A stretch of 64,000 bases of DNA from Streptomyces cylindrosporus (GCF_022698165.1 NZ_JALDAY010000015.1:124001-188000); one strand, 5' to 3'. Counted from the first letter of the stretch, positions 31,397-39,976 are shown. Numbers and translations are program-made. The notes: generated by a model from the letters alone, not told the origin.

Positions 31397-31842
31397 TCGG
31401 CTACGTCTTCCTCGCGATCGGCTCGGCCGGCACGGCGGCCGTCGCCTACTGCGTGGCACCCACCGGGCGAGGCCTGCACCGGTACGTCGTGCCCCGCTCC
31501 CAGCTGCGCGCGCAGATCGTCTTCTGCGATAACGAGAACGACGAGCTCGTGTGCAAGCTGATTGGCCTCGCTGCGGAGGTGGACGGCGCCTACGAAGAGC
31601 TGCGCGAAGCGCTGACCGGCAAGGAGAAGGCCGAGCAGCAGGTCGCGGACCTCGAAGAGCAGCTGAAGGCCTTCGACGCGCTGTGTGCCGAGAACACGGA
31701 ACTGCGGGCCCGCCTCGCCAACGCGACCGCCGTGCGTCAGATGCTGCCCGGTCCCAGCCCGGCCGACGACGCGAGCGCGCTCCCCGACGAGCTCCAGGAC
31801 TTCGTCGACCAGACCGCTTCCGCCTGGCGCGCCACCGCCTGA
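31393..31842 (+). CDS. Membrane-tethered coiled-coil phage protein
   Basis: 149 residues. An N-terminal hydrophobic helix (about 2-22) is followed by a long coiled coil (about 50-105, EKAEQQVADLEEQLKAFDAL). GTG start coupled to the preceding coiled-coil gene, so the two may form a membrane-associated pair. Ends before a strong hairpin. Confidence 0.6.
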   Translation: MIGYVFLAIGSAGTAAVAYCVAPTGRGLHRYVVPRSQLRAQIVFCDNENDELVCKLIGLAAEVDGAYEELREALTGKEKAEQQVADLEEQLKAFDALCAENTELRARLANATAVRQMLPGPSPADDASALPDELQDFVDQTASAWRATA

Positions 31843-31854
31843 AAGAGCCCCGCT

Positions 31855-31884
31855 CGCCGCCCGGATGTCACCGGCCGGGCGGCG
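31855..31884 (+). terminator. Perfect 10-bp hairpin before the HU-like gene
   Basis: CGCCGCCCGG (31855-31864) and CCGGGCGGCG (31875-31884) form a 10-bp stem with a 10-base loop, between the preceding operon and the HU-like gene. Confidence 0.7.
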
Positions 31885-31908
31885 GGCGGCAGATCAAGGA
31901 GAACCATC

Positions 31909-32274
31909 TTGAAGAAGAAGCCCACCCGCATCACCGAGCGCCTGAACACGACCAAGCTGATCGAGGTCGTGGCCGCCGACCTCGACACCACCCCGGCCGC
32001 CGTACGGCCGATGGTGATGGCCACCTTCAACGCCATCGCCCGCGCCAACGCCTCCGGCTACGACGTGGCCATCACCAACTTCGTCACGTTCTTCTCCCGC
32101 AAGCTGAAGCGCGCCAAGCGCCGCAACCCGCGGACCGGCGAGATGATCATGTCGCCCGCGCACCAGGTCGTCCGGTTCAGGGTGTCCGACCACCTCGCCG
32201 ACGCCGTCCGGCGCCAGGACCGCAAGGTCACCATCAGTAAGGCGGCCAAGGGCACCGCGGGCGGTGCGAAGTGA
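31909..32274 (+). CDS. HU/IHF-like DNA-bending protein
   Basis: 121 residues with the HU fold: LNTTKLIEVVAADLDTTPAA, a middle NFVTFFSRKLKRAKRRNPRTG and the DNA-binding-arm signature RNPRTGEMI, plus a basic Lys/Ala C-terminal tail. TTG start at 31909, five bases after AAGGAGAA. It could shape phage DNA for replication, integration or packaging. Confidence 0.85.
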   Translation: MKKKPTRITERLNTTKLIEVVAADLDTTPAAVRPMVMATFNAIARANASGYDVAITNFVTFFSRKLKRAKRRNPRTGEMIMSPAHQVVRFRVSDHLADAVRRQDRKVTISKAAKGTAGGAK

Positions 32275-32939
32275 CCAGCACCCTGCTTGCCCCGCCGCCC
32301 CGCATGGCCCGGCTCCCGCGCGACCGGCACGGCAGGCCGATCCCCTGGTTCGTGGACTACGTGAACGGACAGCCCGACTTCCGCCTGGCCGACACCCGCA
32401 AGCTCCACGACGCGATCGCCTTCCGCTGCTGCTGGCTCTGCGGCCACACGCTCCGGAACTTCACGCTCGGCCCGGCCGCCACCCAGTGCGCGTACGTGGT
32501 CGGACCCATGTGCGCCGTGAACCGGGTCAGCTCCGAGCCGCCCGCCCACCGCGACTGCGCCATCTACGCGGCCTTGGCCTGCCCGTTCCTGACGACGCCG
32601 CACATGCAGCGGCGGCCCATCGACCTACCGGACCTCGTGAAGCCGGACGGGGAGATGATCCTCCGCAATCCGGGCGTCGCCCTGGTGTGGGTGACGAACA
32701 CCTGGCGCATGGTGGCCGGCCACCAGCTGTTCAACATCGGCGAGCCGGCGACCGCCTTGTGGTTCCGCGAGGGCCGACCCGCGACCCGCGACGAGGCCCT
32801 GGCCGCCATCGACTCCGGCATGCCGATCCTGCGCGAGGCCGCCGACGCCGACACCGACCCGGAAGCCGCGCTCGCCCACCTCGACAGCCAGTACGCGCGC
32901 GCCCTCGAACTGCTTCCCGCCGAGACGGCCGCGGAGTGA
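32271..32939 (+). CDS. Cys-rich actinophage protein, function unknown
   Basis: 222 residues. The N-terminal half has FRCCWLCGHTL and, later, PMCAVNRVSSEPPAHRDCA and ALACPFLTTP: several Cys and a His that probably bind one or more metal ions. The C-terminal half (about 125-215) is globular and acidic. GTG start overlaps the HU-like stop (GTGA). Confidence 0.6.
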   Translation: MTSTLLAPPPRMARLPRDRHGRPIPWFVDYVNGQPDFRLADTRKLHDAIAFRCCWLCGHTLRNFTLGPAATQCAYVVGPMCAVNRVSSEPPAHRDCAIYAALACPFLTTPHMQRRPIDLPDLVKPDGEMILRNPGVALVWVTNTWRMVAGHQLFNIGEPATALWFREGRPATRDEALAAIDSGMPILREAADADTDPEAALAHLDSQYARALELLPAETAAE

Positions 32940-32942
32940 GCC

Positions 32943-33425
32943 ATGACCTACACCGGATCCACCCCCGACACGGCCGCGCGCCCCCTCGACTGGATGGCGC
33001 GCATGGCCTGCCGTGACGAGGACCCCGACCTGTTCTTCGACAAGACCAAGACGCATGAGGCGCGCCTCGTGTGCGCCGTGCGCTGCACCGTCCGGGCCGA
33101 GTGCCTGGCCAACGTGAAAGCAGCGGAGCGAGGCACCCCCAGGGCCTATCGCGACGGCGTCGCCGCCGGCCTCGCCCACAACGAACGCTGGCGACTCGAC
33201 CTCGACGCCACCCGCGGCAAGGACGACCCAGCCCCCCTCATCCTCGACGGCACCGAACCCTGCGGCACGCACAACGCGCTCTTGGGCCACCTCTGGAGGG
33301 GCGAGCGCATCGACCCCGAGTGCTGGAGCGCGGAGGTGCGCCGCGACCGCCTGGACCGGGTCACAGCCGCGCGCAGGGACGAGGAAGACGGACCAGGCGA
33401 AGAACCGCTGAAGGCTGCTTCGTGA
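32943..33425 (+). CDS. WhiB-like iron-sulfur regulator with unusual Cys spacing
   Basis: 160 residues. It is recognised as a WhiB-family (Wbl) protein from DWMARMACRDEDPDLFF, four Cys (C23, C44, C48, C54) and a glycine turn GVAAG (72-76) before basic residues. The usual C-x2-C-x5-C is here C-x3-C-x5-C (CAVRCTVRAEC), and the usual tryptophan turn GVWGG is GVAAG. Wbl proteins bind a 4Fe-4S cluster and act with the main sigma factor; phage copies can interfere with host Wbl control. The extra residue may alter cluster binding. A second CGTHNALL/PECW segment extends the C-terminus. Confidence 0.82.
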   Translation: MTYTGSTPDTAARPLDWMARMACRDEDPDLFFDKTKTHEARLVCAVRCTVRAECLANVKAAERGTPRAYRDGVAAGLAHNERWRLDLDATRGKDDPAPLILDGTEPCGTHNALLGHLWRGERIDPECWSAEVRRDRLDRVTAARRDEEDGPGEEPLKAAS

Positions 33426-33458
33426 CCTCGACAACTACGAATCCCCGCAAGGACCTTG

Positions 33459-33704
33459 ATGCACCACATCGGCCCCGCCGTGCTCGCGGTCGCCGCCCTT
33501 GCCGCGCTCGCACTGCTGCTCGGCGCACGGGCCTCCTGGTTCTACGCCCTGCTGTCCCTCGCCTGCCTTCTTCAGGGAGCCAGCGAGGCCTACCAGGAAC
33601 ACCGCTTTCCCACCCTCGGCTGCCTCGTGGCCGCAGCCTTCTTCGCCGGCGCGGCTTTCCACGCCCTCTTCGCCAACACGGCCGCCCACGAAAGCGGCAG
33701 CTGA
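33459..33704 (+). CDS. Small membrane protein
   Basis: 81 residues, almost entirely hydrophobic with two or three membrane helices (about 5-22, 25-42 and 52-72). ATG at 33459 after AAGGA. Possible role at the host membrane during infection or lysogeny; not identifiable. Confidence 0.6.
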   Translation: MHHIGPAVLAVAALAALALLLGARASWFYALLSLACLLQGASEAYQEHRFPTLGCLVAAAFFAGAAFHALFANTAAHESGS

Positions 33705-34060
33705 TGGCCACCTTTTCCACCATCGAAGACCTCAAGGACCAACCCGTGAACATCGGCCCTGTTCATACCGGGGACAGCGTCTCCGTCCTCACCGTCATCG
33801 GGATCTGCGCCAATGCGGCGATGGCCTGCCTGGCGCTCGCACTCCTTCCCTGGAGGGGTACCGGCAGGCACCGGGCAACCCGATCCGACCCGGCGCGCAT
33901 TGAGGCTTCGGCTGATGCCCCGGACATCGACCACGACACCGTCCAGATCCCGCGCCTCCCCGTCGCGAAGTTGCTCGACCCCGACACCGAGACCACCCTC
34001 AGCACGCCGCTACCGCGCCAGCGCACTGGCCCGGTCATGTCCGAAGGAACCCTCCGATGA
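33704..34060 (+). CDS. Single-pass membrane protein
   Basis: 118 residues with one membrane helix (about 27-48, VLTVIGICANAAMACLALAL) and a polar, acidic tail. One-base TGATG overlap with the preceding small membrane gene suggests they work together. Confidence 0.6.
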   Translation: MATFSTIEDLKDQPVNIGPVHTGDSVSVLTVIGICANAAMACLALALLPWRGTGRHRATRSDPARIEASADAPDIDHDTVQIPRLPVAKLLDPDTETTLSTPLPRQRTGPVMSEGTLR

Positions 34061-34671
34061 TCCGGAACACCACTCACGACGCGCAGAACCCGGGCGACAG
34101 CATGCTCTTCCTCGCCGCCAGCATGGGCCCCGGCGGGGTCGCCCAGGCCGTCGACGAACAGGAGCGCGCTGGCCAGGCCCAGCTCGTCAACTCCACACAG
34201 CTGCCCACCGACCTGCGCGGAGGCAGCCGCGAGGACTTCGAGGCCGTCGGCTTCCAGTTCGGCGAACCCACGCCGGGCGACCATCTCTTCATGGAGGCGA
34301 CGTTGCCCGACGGGTGGACGCGCCAGGCGTCCGATCACCCGATGGGCTCGTACATCGTCGACGAGCACGGCCGGCAGCGCGTGTCCATCTTCTACAAGGC
34401 CGCGTACTACGACCGCAGCGCACACATGACGCTGACCAGCCACTTCAGCTACGTATACGGCTGCGTGCAGCGCGGCCAGCCGGTTGTGCCCGACGACAAC
34501 TGGGCCACCCGCGAGGCCCTCACCGCGGCTGCGAAGAGCTGCGCCAAGCAGGCCCAGGACGACATCGACACGTGGACGGAGCTCTCCAACCCGGGCTACG
34601 TCGCGGAGTACACCGCGATGCGCGACAAGTTCATCGCGCTCGAAGCCGAGTACGGGCCGGTGACGAAGTGA
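34057..34671 (+). CDS. Early phage protein, function unknown
   Basis: 204 residues, soluble, with an aromatic-rich middle (VSIFYKAAYYDRSAHMTLTS) and a helical C-terminus. ATGA overlap upstream and GTGA overlap downstream. Confidence 0.55.
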   Translation: MIRNTTHDAQNPGDSMLFLAASMGPGGVAQAVDEQERAGQAQLVNSTQLPTDLRGGSREDFEAVGFQFGEPTPGDHLFMEATLPDGWTRQASDHPMGSYIVDEHGRQRVSIFYKAAYYDRSAHMTLTSHFSYVYGCVQRGQPVVPDDNWATREALTAAAKSCAKQAQDDIDTWTELSNPGYVAEYTAMRDKFIALEAEYGPVTK

Positions 34672-35783
34672 GCGCCGACGAGCAGCGCCGCAAGGTCCTC
34701 GCCGACGTCGCCGAGGCGTACGACGTCCCGGTGGCCCTGCTCGGCACCGAGAGCGAACGGGTGTACCTGCACCACTGGCTCACTCAGGCCGTCGCCGAGG
34801 CGTGGAAGAAGGGTGCGGAGACACACCAGCTGGCGAAGAAGGCCCGCTCGGACATCGTCGATGCGGTCATGCCCATCGTCGGCCAGCTCCAGGAGCAGCG
34901 CGACTCGGCCCTGCGCCCCAACGGCCGCGCGTACGGACTGGCCCGCACATGGCAGCGCGCCCACGGCTCAGCGATGTTCCTCGTCCGGGCCGCCGGCGCC
35001 GAGCTGCTCGACGTACTGGACGACTCCGGCGCCCAAGAGCGGGGAGTTGTCCACCCCGAGCCGAACGGCCAGGCCAGCCAGCTGCACAGGGTGGACGAAA
35101 TGCCGGTCGCGGCCGAGTGTTCCGCCCAGTACTACAAGGCCAACTTCGGCCCCGCGCGTCAGTGCATCCGAGCGGCCCAACACCACGGCGACCACATCGA
35201 CGAGCATGGCTTCCACTGGTCCGACACGGTGGCCGCCTACCCCGTCGTCGATGACCAGCAGCCGACGAACCAGGGCCTGTTGACAGGCATCGAGGTACGG
35301 GATCCGTGCCCGTACTGCGAGAGCTGCCCGCTCATTCCGCGCACGCTGTTGGACGATCACGTGCGCGAGCACCATCCGGACGTGGCCATCGCCAGCCACG
35401 AGAACGGCAGTTCGGCACCGACGGAGCCTCCCACCTGCGAGGCTTACCGGACGCCCGCCACAGCCGCCGAGACCGGCCTGTGCGCCCGCTGCGGCATGTA
35501 CGACTACAAGCATCACGTCGCATCCTCGTCGGACGAGGGGGGCGTCGACCGCGCCGAGCCAGCACAGCGGCAGCGCGATGCACTAGCTCAGGCACTCCGA
35601 GAAGCCCTCGCCGCCTTCCACGAAGTGAAGACCGGGCTCAGCGGCACCGTCATCGTGCACGAGGCCTCCTACGGCATCCATCCCAGCAACTTCAACCGGT
35701 GGCGCGCAGCCCTCGACGGCGTGCCCGTCAACTGCGCGAAGCCCGGCGGCTGTTGCGGCTGCCCGCACGAGATGGAGGCCTGA
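34668..35783 (+). CDS. Large early protein with zinc-finger-like segments
   Basis: 371 residues. Helical N-terminal half; middle motif PCPYCESCPLIP followed by DDHVREHHP, which could form a C2H2-type finger (about 207-235); a second CARCGMYDYKHH (about 272-283); and a C-terminal CCGCPHE. It may be a mosaic of small zinc-binding modules. Function unknown. Confidence 0.55.
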   Translation: MSADEQRRKVLADVAEAYDVPVALLGTESERVYLHHWLTQAVAEAWKKGAETHQLAKKARSDIVDAVMPIVGQLQEQRDSALRPNGRAYGLARTWQRAHGSAMFLVRAAGAELLDVLDDSGAQERGVVHPEPNGQASQLHRVDEMPVAAECSAQYYKANFGPARQCIRAAQHHGDHIDEHGFHWSDTVAAYPVVDDQQPTNQGLLTGIEVRDPCPYCESCPLIPRTLLDDHVREHHPDVAIASHENGSSAPTEPPTCEAYRTPATAAETGLCARCGMYDYKHHVASSSDEGGVDRAEPAQRQRDALAQALREALAAFHEVKTGLSGTVIVHEASYGIHPSNFNRWRAALDGVPVNCAKPGGCCGCPHEMEA

Positions 35784-35785
35784 TC

Positions 35786-36052
35786 GTGGCACGCCGTATC
35801 AAGGCTGCGTCGGTCGAGCGGCTCCTCATCGACCAGGGCCACAAGTTCTCCGAGTTCGAGGGAGGGGAGTGGGACCCCGGGTTCCGCGTTGCCCAGGGCG
35901 GCACCCGCTACGTGTTCGTCTTCTACGACGGTCCCGGCGAGGCCGAACAGCTCGAAGCCATCACCACGGAGCTCCGCGCCGCCGGGTATCACGTGGTCGC
36001 CACCCAGCAGGACCGCAGTGGGCGTCGGCGCCTGGAGGTGACCCGGCCGTGA
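35786..36052 (+). CDS. Small phage protein, function unknown
   Basis: 88 residues of alpha/beta type (GGTRYVFVFYDGPGEAEQLE, AGYHVVATQQD). GTG start at 35786, three bases after the previous stop, with GGAGG upstream. Confidence 0.55.
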   Translation: MARRIKAASVERLLIDQGHKFSEFEGGEWDPGFRVAQGGTRYVFVFYDGPGEAEQLEAITTELRAAGYHVVATQQDRSGRRRLEVTRP

Positions 36053-36273
36053 CCATGCTCGCGCCCGAACCCATATCGACAGACACCGTCGATGACGGCA
36101 TCACGCACCTCGTCTGCTGCAAGGAGGACATCGCCCTCTGCGGTACCGACGTAAGCGGTGAGCCTTACGTCACCGAAGACGTGCCTATCGACTGCGTCGT
36201 CTGCCTCGATTTCGAGGCCTGCCCCGTATGTGGCTCGCCCATCGACTCCGTGTACGAGCAGGAAGCACTGTGA
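36049..36273 (+). CDS. Small Cys-rich protein
   Basis: 74 residues with CC, C, CVVC and CPVCG motifs, likely a zinc ribbon. GTG start overlaps the previous stop (GTGA); an ATG six bases on is an alternative. Confidence 0.6.
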   Translation: MTMLAPEPISTDTVDDGITHLVCCKEDIALCGTDVSGEPYVTEDVPIDCVVCLDFEACPVCGSPIDSVYEQEAL

Positions 36274-36773
36274 GACCGACCTTCACTCGCGGTTTCCGCC
36301 TGCACCACAACGGCCGGATCATCCACGGCGCCGAGCTCCCCGACGGGGAGGTCATCGTCGCCGACGACCCTCAGTACGGGCTCGGGACGGCCGCGCTGTC
36401 GCTGGAAGACCTGCTGAAGAGCTACCACGGTGCACGCGTCGAGTGGCCCGGCGACCTGCTCGTGCCCACCATGCTCTTCCAGGAGCTCGTCGAAATCGCC
36501 GCCATGGCCCAGTCGGGGGCCATGGCCGACCCTCGACGCGCCAGGAACGTCCTCGGTCGGCTGACCACGTACCTCGGCTACGACGTGGTCGGGCGCGCCG
36601 CTGACGCGCTGGACGCTGCCGTGTACGCGGTGCACGCGTGGGTCTCCAACGAGGACGCTCCGATGCCTTGTTGCGGGCGTACGCGTCGAGAGGTCCCGAC
36701 CACGAACCGGGTGACCTCGAACCCGGAGCAGGTGACCTGCCGCGGCCGGGAGCCGGGGGAGTCGCACCGGTGA
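36270..36773 (+). CDS. Early phage protein, function unknown
   Basis: 167 residues: a beta-type N-terminus (RLHHNGRIIHGAELPDGEVI), a helical middle and a polar C-terminus with CC and C. GTGA overlaps on both sides. Confidence 0.55.
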   Translation: MRPTFTRGFRLHHNGRIIHGAELPDGEVIVADDPQYGLGTAALSLEDLLKSYHGARVEWPGDLLVPTMLFQELVEIAAMAQSGAMADPRRARNVLGRLTTYLGYDVVGRAADALDAAVYAVHAWVSNEDAPMPCCGRTRREVPTTNRVTSNPEQVTCRGREPGESHR

Positions 36774-37066
36774 GCGCGCACCCCGGCGACGTGATCGTCG
36801 AGCACCCGACCGTCGTGGAGACGGCGCTCGCCCTGGCGGACGCCGACCTTCGCGACCGGTACGGGCCCGAGAACGGCGTCGAGCCCTGGTACATGGCGCC
36901 CCTCGGCCCCACCGACCACATCTACCCGAACTGCCCGCACCTGCTCCGCTCCCTCCGCGGAGCCGACCCACAGCAGGGCAGCGGCGCCCTGTACCCCGAC
37001 GCCGGCGACGTGTGCGGCTGGTGCTGCCGCGTCTGGCGTGCACGACGAAACAAGGACCGATCATGA
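36770..37066 (+). CDS. Small phage protein with CGWCCR motif
   Basis: 98 residues. It has PNCPHLLRSL and a C-terminal DVCGWCCRVWRARR, suggesting a metal site and a basic tail for nucleic acid binding. Linked to neighbours by four-base overlaps. Confidence 0.55.
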   Translation: MSAHPGDVIVEHPTVVETALALADADLRDRYGPENGVEPWYMAPLGPTDHIYPNCPHLLRSLRGADPQQGSGALYPDAGDVCGWCCRVWRARRNKDRS

Positions 37067-37470
37067 CCAACACCCAGTGGAACGGCGAGCCGTGCACGGC
37101 CACGCAAGTCACTGTCACCGTCGCTGACAACGGATTCTTCCCCGCCTATTGGGCCCGGGAGTTCGTCGGCACCCGCCGCAAAGCGGTCGAGGTCGAGTAC
37201 GGCGACCACACCTTCTACCTCGACGACGAGGACGGCTCCGGCTGGGACAAGGTCACCCACGGCGGCGCGCCGGACTGGGGACACCGCGACCTCGCCATCG
37301 AACCCGGAAGCGTCGAACCGCGCGCCGTCGCGATGCCGGAGTTCGACTACCCCCGCGACCCGGACGCCGAGGAAATCCTTAACACCCTGCCCACCGACGT
37401 CCAGCAGCGCATCCGCGCCCGGCTGGCCGCCGAGGCAGCCGAAGGAACGGAGCAGTCCCATGAGCACTGA
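37063..37470 (+). CDS. Early phage protein, function unknown
   Basis: 135 residues, beta-rich first half (VEVEYGDHTFYLDDEDGSGW) and an acidic, helical C-terminus. ATGA overlap with the previous gene; it overlaps the next small gene by 11 bases. Confidence 0.55.
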   Translation: MTNTQWNGEPCTATQVTVTVADNGFFPAYWAREFVGTRRKAVEVEYGDHTFYLDDEDGSGWDKVTHGGAPDWGHRDLAIEPGSVEPRAVAMPEFDYPRDPDAEEILNTLPTDVQQRIRARLAAEAAEGTEQSHEH

Positions 37471-37639
37471 GAGGCACGTAAACGTCAGCCTCGACTTCGT
37501 CACCGACGCAGACCCGGCCGCCGTCGGCGCCCGCGTGGTCGAAATCGTCGTCGCCGAGGTGGTCGAGCGACTCACCGGCGCGAGCTGGCACGGCTTCGAA
37601 CTCGACGACGACCAGCAGACGGAGGCCACCGATGCCTGA
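37460..37639 (+). CDS. Small acidic phage protein
   Basis: 59 residues starting MSTERHVNVSLDFVTDADPA, with one amphipathic helix and an acidic tail. It fills the gap between two overlapping genes in the operon and overlaps the next ATG by 8 bases. The frame is supported by position and codon character. Confidence 0.5.
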   Translation: MSTERHVNVSLDFVTDADPAAVGARVVEIVVAEVVERLTGASWHGFELDDDQQTEATDA

Positions 37640-38012
37640 ACTGCCTTTCCCCGCCACGGACCCGCAATCCTTCGACCTGGACACCGCCTCGAACGCCATC
37701 GGCGAAGCCACCTTGAGGCTCGTCAAGCTGACGTTCCGGGAGCCCGGAACCCTCCCGAGCGCGGCAGATGGGCGAGCGTTCATGGAGAGCCTGCGAGGTG
37801 CCCTCACGGCCGGCTCCGCCGCCTGCTCCGAGGTCACCCGCATACGCGGCGAGCTCACGGTGCTCCGCGATGGCCACCGGCCGCAGCCGCACGCCGACCC
37901 CACGAAACCCGGGGCCCTGTGTGCGGCCTGCTCCGTCCACGGCTCCATCGTCGCGTGGCCGTGCGCCACATGGTCGGCTGCGGAACGGATCCTCACCCAC
38001 GGAAAGGCCTAA
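37632..38012 (+). CDS. Early phage protein with CxxC
   Basis: 126 residues, helical, with a C-terminal PGALCAACSVHGSIVAWPC segment (CxxC-x-x-H and a later Cys), likely zinc-binding. Confidence 0.55.
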   Translation: MPELPFPATDPQSFDLDTASNAIGEATLRLVKLTFREPGTLPSAADGRAFMESLRGALTAGSAACSEVTRIRGELTVLRDGHRPQPHADPTKPGALCAACSVHGSIVAWPCATWSAAERILTHGKA

Positions 38013-38017
38013 GCACG

Positions 38018-38476
38018 TTGCTCAACGAGGACCGTGTCGTACTCGTCTTCAAGCGGTACGCACAGCAATTCCTGGTCGGCGAGGAACTCATGCTCGACCT
38101 CGACGTCTCGGTGCAGCGCGAGATATTCGGCCAGTACCTCTTCCAACTGCGCACGAAGATCCTGGCCGACGACCTTCCACCCCAGCAGCTCACCCAGCGG
38201 ACCAGGGTCACGTACGAGGTGCCGGCCTCCACCTGGCAGATATGGAAAAAACGTCACGCCCAACGCTGGTATGCGCGCCGCTTGGTCGCCCGCTGGCCGG
38301 TCCGCTACGAGCCCGACCCGGACGGCCGCGGCACCGACGCCGTCTGCACCTTCGACCTGGAGCGCTTCCGTACATACCCGCGCGCCCGGGTGCAGCTACC
38401 CCCGGATCGTTTCGGCATGGAGGTCCTCGCGCACGGCATCCGGAACGTGCGCTGGAACGTAGGGGAGGACCTCTGA
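38018..38476 (+). CDS. Early phage protein, function unknown
   Basis: 152 residues. TTG start at 38018, chosen for GGAAAGG 10 bases upstream; no other start fits. Beta-strand N-terminus (RVVLVFKRYAQQF) and a basic, aromatic middle (ASTWQIWKKRHAQRWYARR). It contains two ATA codons (38123 and 38240). Confidence 0.6.
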   Translation: MLNEDRVVLVFKRYAQQFLVGEELMLDLDVSVQREIFGQYLFQLRTKILADDLPPQQLTQRTRVTYEVPASTWQIWKKRHAQRWYARRLVARWPVRYEPDPDGRGTDAVCTFDLERFRTYPRARVQLPPDRFGMEVLAHGIRNVRWNVGEDL

Positions 38477-38478
38477 TC

Positions 38479-38847
38479 ATGCCCGACAACTTGCGCGTGC
38501 CCGGCTACTGCCCGATGGGCTGCGGCCGGACTCTGGAGTGCCGCGGCACCGACGGGGCGATCCTGTGCCAGGCGACGAACTGCCCCAGGCCGTACGCCGT
38601 CCGCGACCTCCTGGCCGACCGTGAGACCGAGCACGTCGTCCAGTTCGACACGGCAGGCTTCACCATCCGGCACCCCCTCCGCGAGCGCCTGGACGACGAG
38701 CTGATGCGGTGCGGCCTGCACAGCCACTGTTCCCACATGTCCGGGCCGCTGGATCCTCCAGGCCGATACCGGGCCGTGCTCTCGGACGACGGGCACTGGA
38801 TCTTTCATCTGCTTGAAGTCCGACGGTCCACCCATGACGGCGTCTGA
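38479..38847 (+). CDS. DUF6085-like zinc-finger protein
   Basis: 122 residues. The first third, GYCPMGCGRTLECRG then CQATNCPRP, has the CxxxC...C...C layout of the DUF6085 family, common in actinophages and Streptomyces. Likely a small zinc-binding protein of unknown role. Confidence 0.65.
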   Translation: MPDNLRVPGYCPMGCGRTLECRGTDGAILCQATNCPRPYAVRDLLADRETEHVVQFDTAGFTIRHPLRERLDDELMRCGLHSHCSHMSGPLDPPGRYRAVLSDDGHWIFHLLEVRRSTHDGV

Positions 38848-39277
38848 GGACAACCCGGCCCCGTGCGCGCAGCCCGGCATCTCCGCCTACCGGCGGGGGT
38901 GCCGGTGCCAGGGGTGCCGGGCCGCGAACACCGCGAAATGCCAGCAGGGACACGAACGTCGCGTCGCGAAAGCCGCTGACGCCGACTTCGAGCACGGGGC
39001 CAGCGGCTACAAGAACTGGGGCTGCCGATGCCCCGTCTGCACAAAGGCCAACACTGCGGCCGGCCGCGGGGCCGTCCAGCGGTTCGCAGCGAAACACCCC
39101 GGCACCGAGGCGCCGAATCGGTACACCCGGTGGACCCCGCAGGAGACGCGTCTGTTGCTCAGCGATGCGCTGACGAACAGCGAGATCGCCGTCCAACTCG
39201 GCCGTTCGTACACGGCAGTTGCCACCAAGCGCAGCCAGGTCAGGAAAGCCAAGGAGACCACCGATGCAGACGCTTGA
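38834..39277 (+). CDS. Duplicated CRC-motif protein with C-terminal HTH
   Basis: 147 residues. Two similar motifs, ISAYRRGCRCQGCRAAN (about 16-32) and ASGYKNWGCRCPVCTKAN (about 56-73), each with three Cys, are followed by a Myb/SANT-like helix-turn-helix (WTPQETRLLLSDALTNSEIA, about 99-135). This suggests a DNA-binding regulator. It overlaps the upstream gene by 14 bases. Confidence 0.65.
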   Translation: MTASEDNPAPCAQPGISAYRRGCRCQGCRAANTAKCQQGHERRVAKAADADFEHGASGYKNWGCRCPVCTKANTAAGRGAVQRFAAKHPGTEAPNRYTRWTPQETRLLLSDALTNSEIAVQLGRSYTAVATKRSQVRKAKETTDADA

Positions 39278-39851
39278 CGAGCTGGTCGCCGACCTCGTCG
39301 ACCGCTATACCGGCGACAAGGAGCACCCGGGCGACGGCGGCCCCGGCCTCATCCACCGCCTCGACACCCTCGGCCTGCGCTCCCGGCAGCCGAGCGACGG
39401 CGGACACGCTCCGCCCGGCTCCCGGCCCCCGATGCCCCTGGACGCCGCGTCGTGGTCGCAGCGCATCAAGATCGAAGCCATCGACTTGGACATGCGGCTG
39501 CGCGGCTCGGCGCGCACACAGGCCTGGTACCGGGCGCTCAAGGCGATCCCGCCCGGAGCCGAGGCCGCTGGCCGTGTGCCCGAGGTGATCCGGACGGTAG
39601 GTCGCTGGCACGGGACGGTGCTCACCGTTCTCGGGCTGCGCGGGCCCAGCGTGCACTTCCGGCACGCTCTCTGCCTGGCCTGCGGGGAGCGCACCGTGTA
39701 CGGCCGGGCGGACGACGACCGGCCGCGCGCCTGGTGCATCAACGACGCGTGCGACGACGGCGACACCGGGCAGCCCGCGCGCTACGAGGGGCCGCGGCTG
39801 TACCTGCTGACGGAGAACCGGACGTCTGGAGCGCCTGAAGCCCAGGTGTGA
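39264..39851 (+). CDS. Phage protein with zinc-ribbon C-terminus
   Basis: 195 residues. Helical N-terminus (LDELVADLVDRYTGDKEHPG), and later CLACGERT and CINDAC as two Cys pairs of a zinc ribbon (about 143-170). AAGGAG seven bases before the ATG. Last gene of this operon before the second operator site. Confidence 0.6.
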   Translation: MQTLDELVADLVDRYTGDKEHPGDGGPGLIHRLDTLGLRSRQPSDGGHAPPGSRPPMPLDAASWSQRIKIEAIDLDMRLRGSARTQAWYRALKAIPPGAEAAGRVPEVIRTVGRWHGTVLTVLGLRGPSVHFRHALCLACGERTVYGRADDDRPRAWCINDACDDGDTGQPARYEGPRLYLLTENRTSGAPEAQV

Positions 39852-39877
39852 AGGGGACGGGAACCCAGGAAGTTCGG

Positions 39878-39927
39878 CGAGAAAGTACGACTAACCACTT
39901 GTGGCAACTAGTACTTTCTCGTACTCT
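39878..39927 (+). promoter_or_regulatory. Second operator/promoter, matching the immunity region
   Basis: CACTTGTGGCAACTAGT (39896-39912) matches 23160-23176 at 16 of 17 positions. TTGTGG (39899-39904), 17 bases, TACTCT (39922-39927) form the promoter. CGAGAAAGTAC (39878-39888) and its inverted copy GTACTTTCTCG (39911-39921) flank or overlap it. It lies 50 bases upstream of the DUF932 gene. Confidence 0.7.
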
Positions 39928-39976
39928 GGTTACAGAGGTCGGGGCACAAAGCCCCACCGAACTCCGAGGGGGTGCC

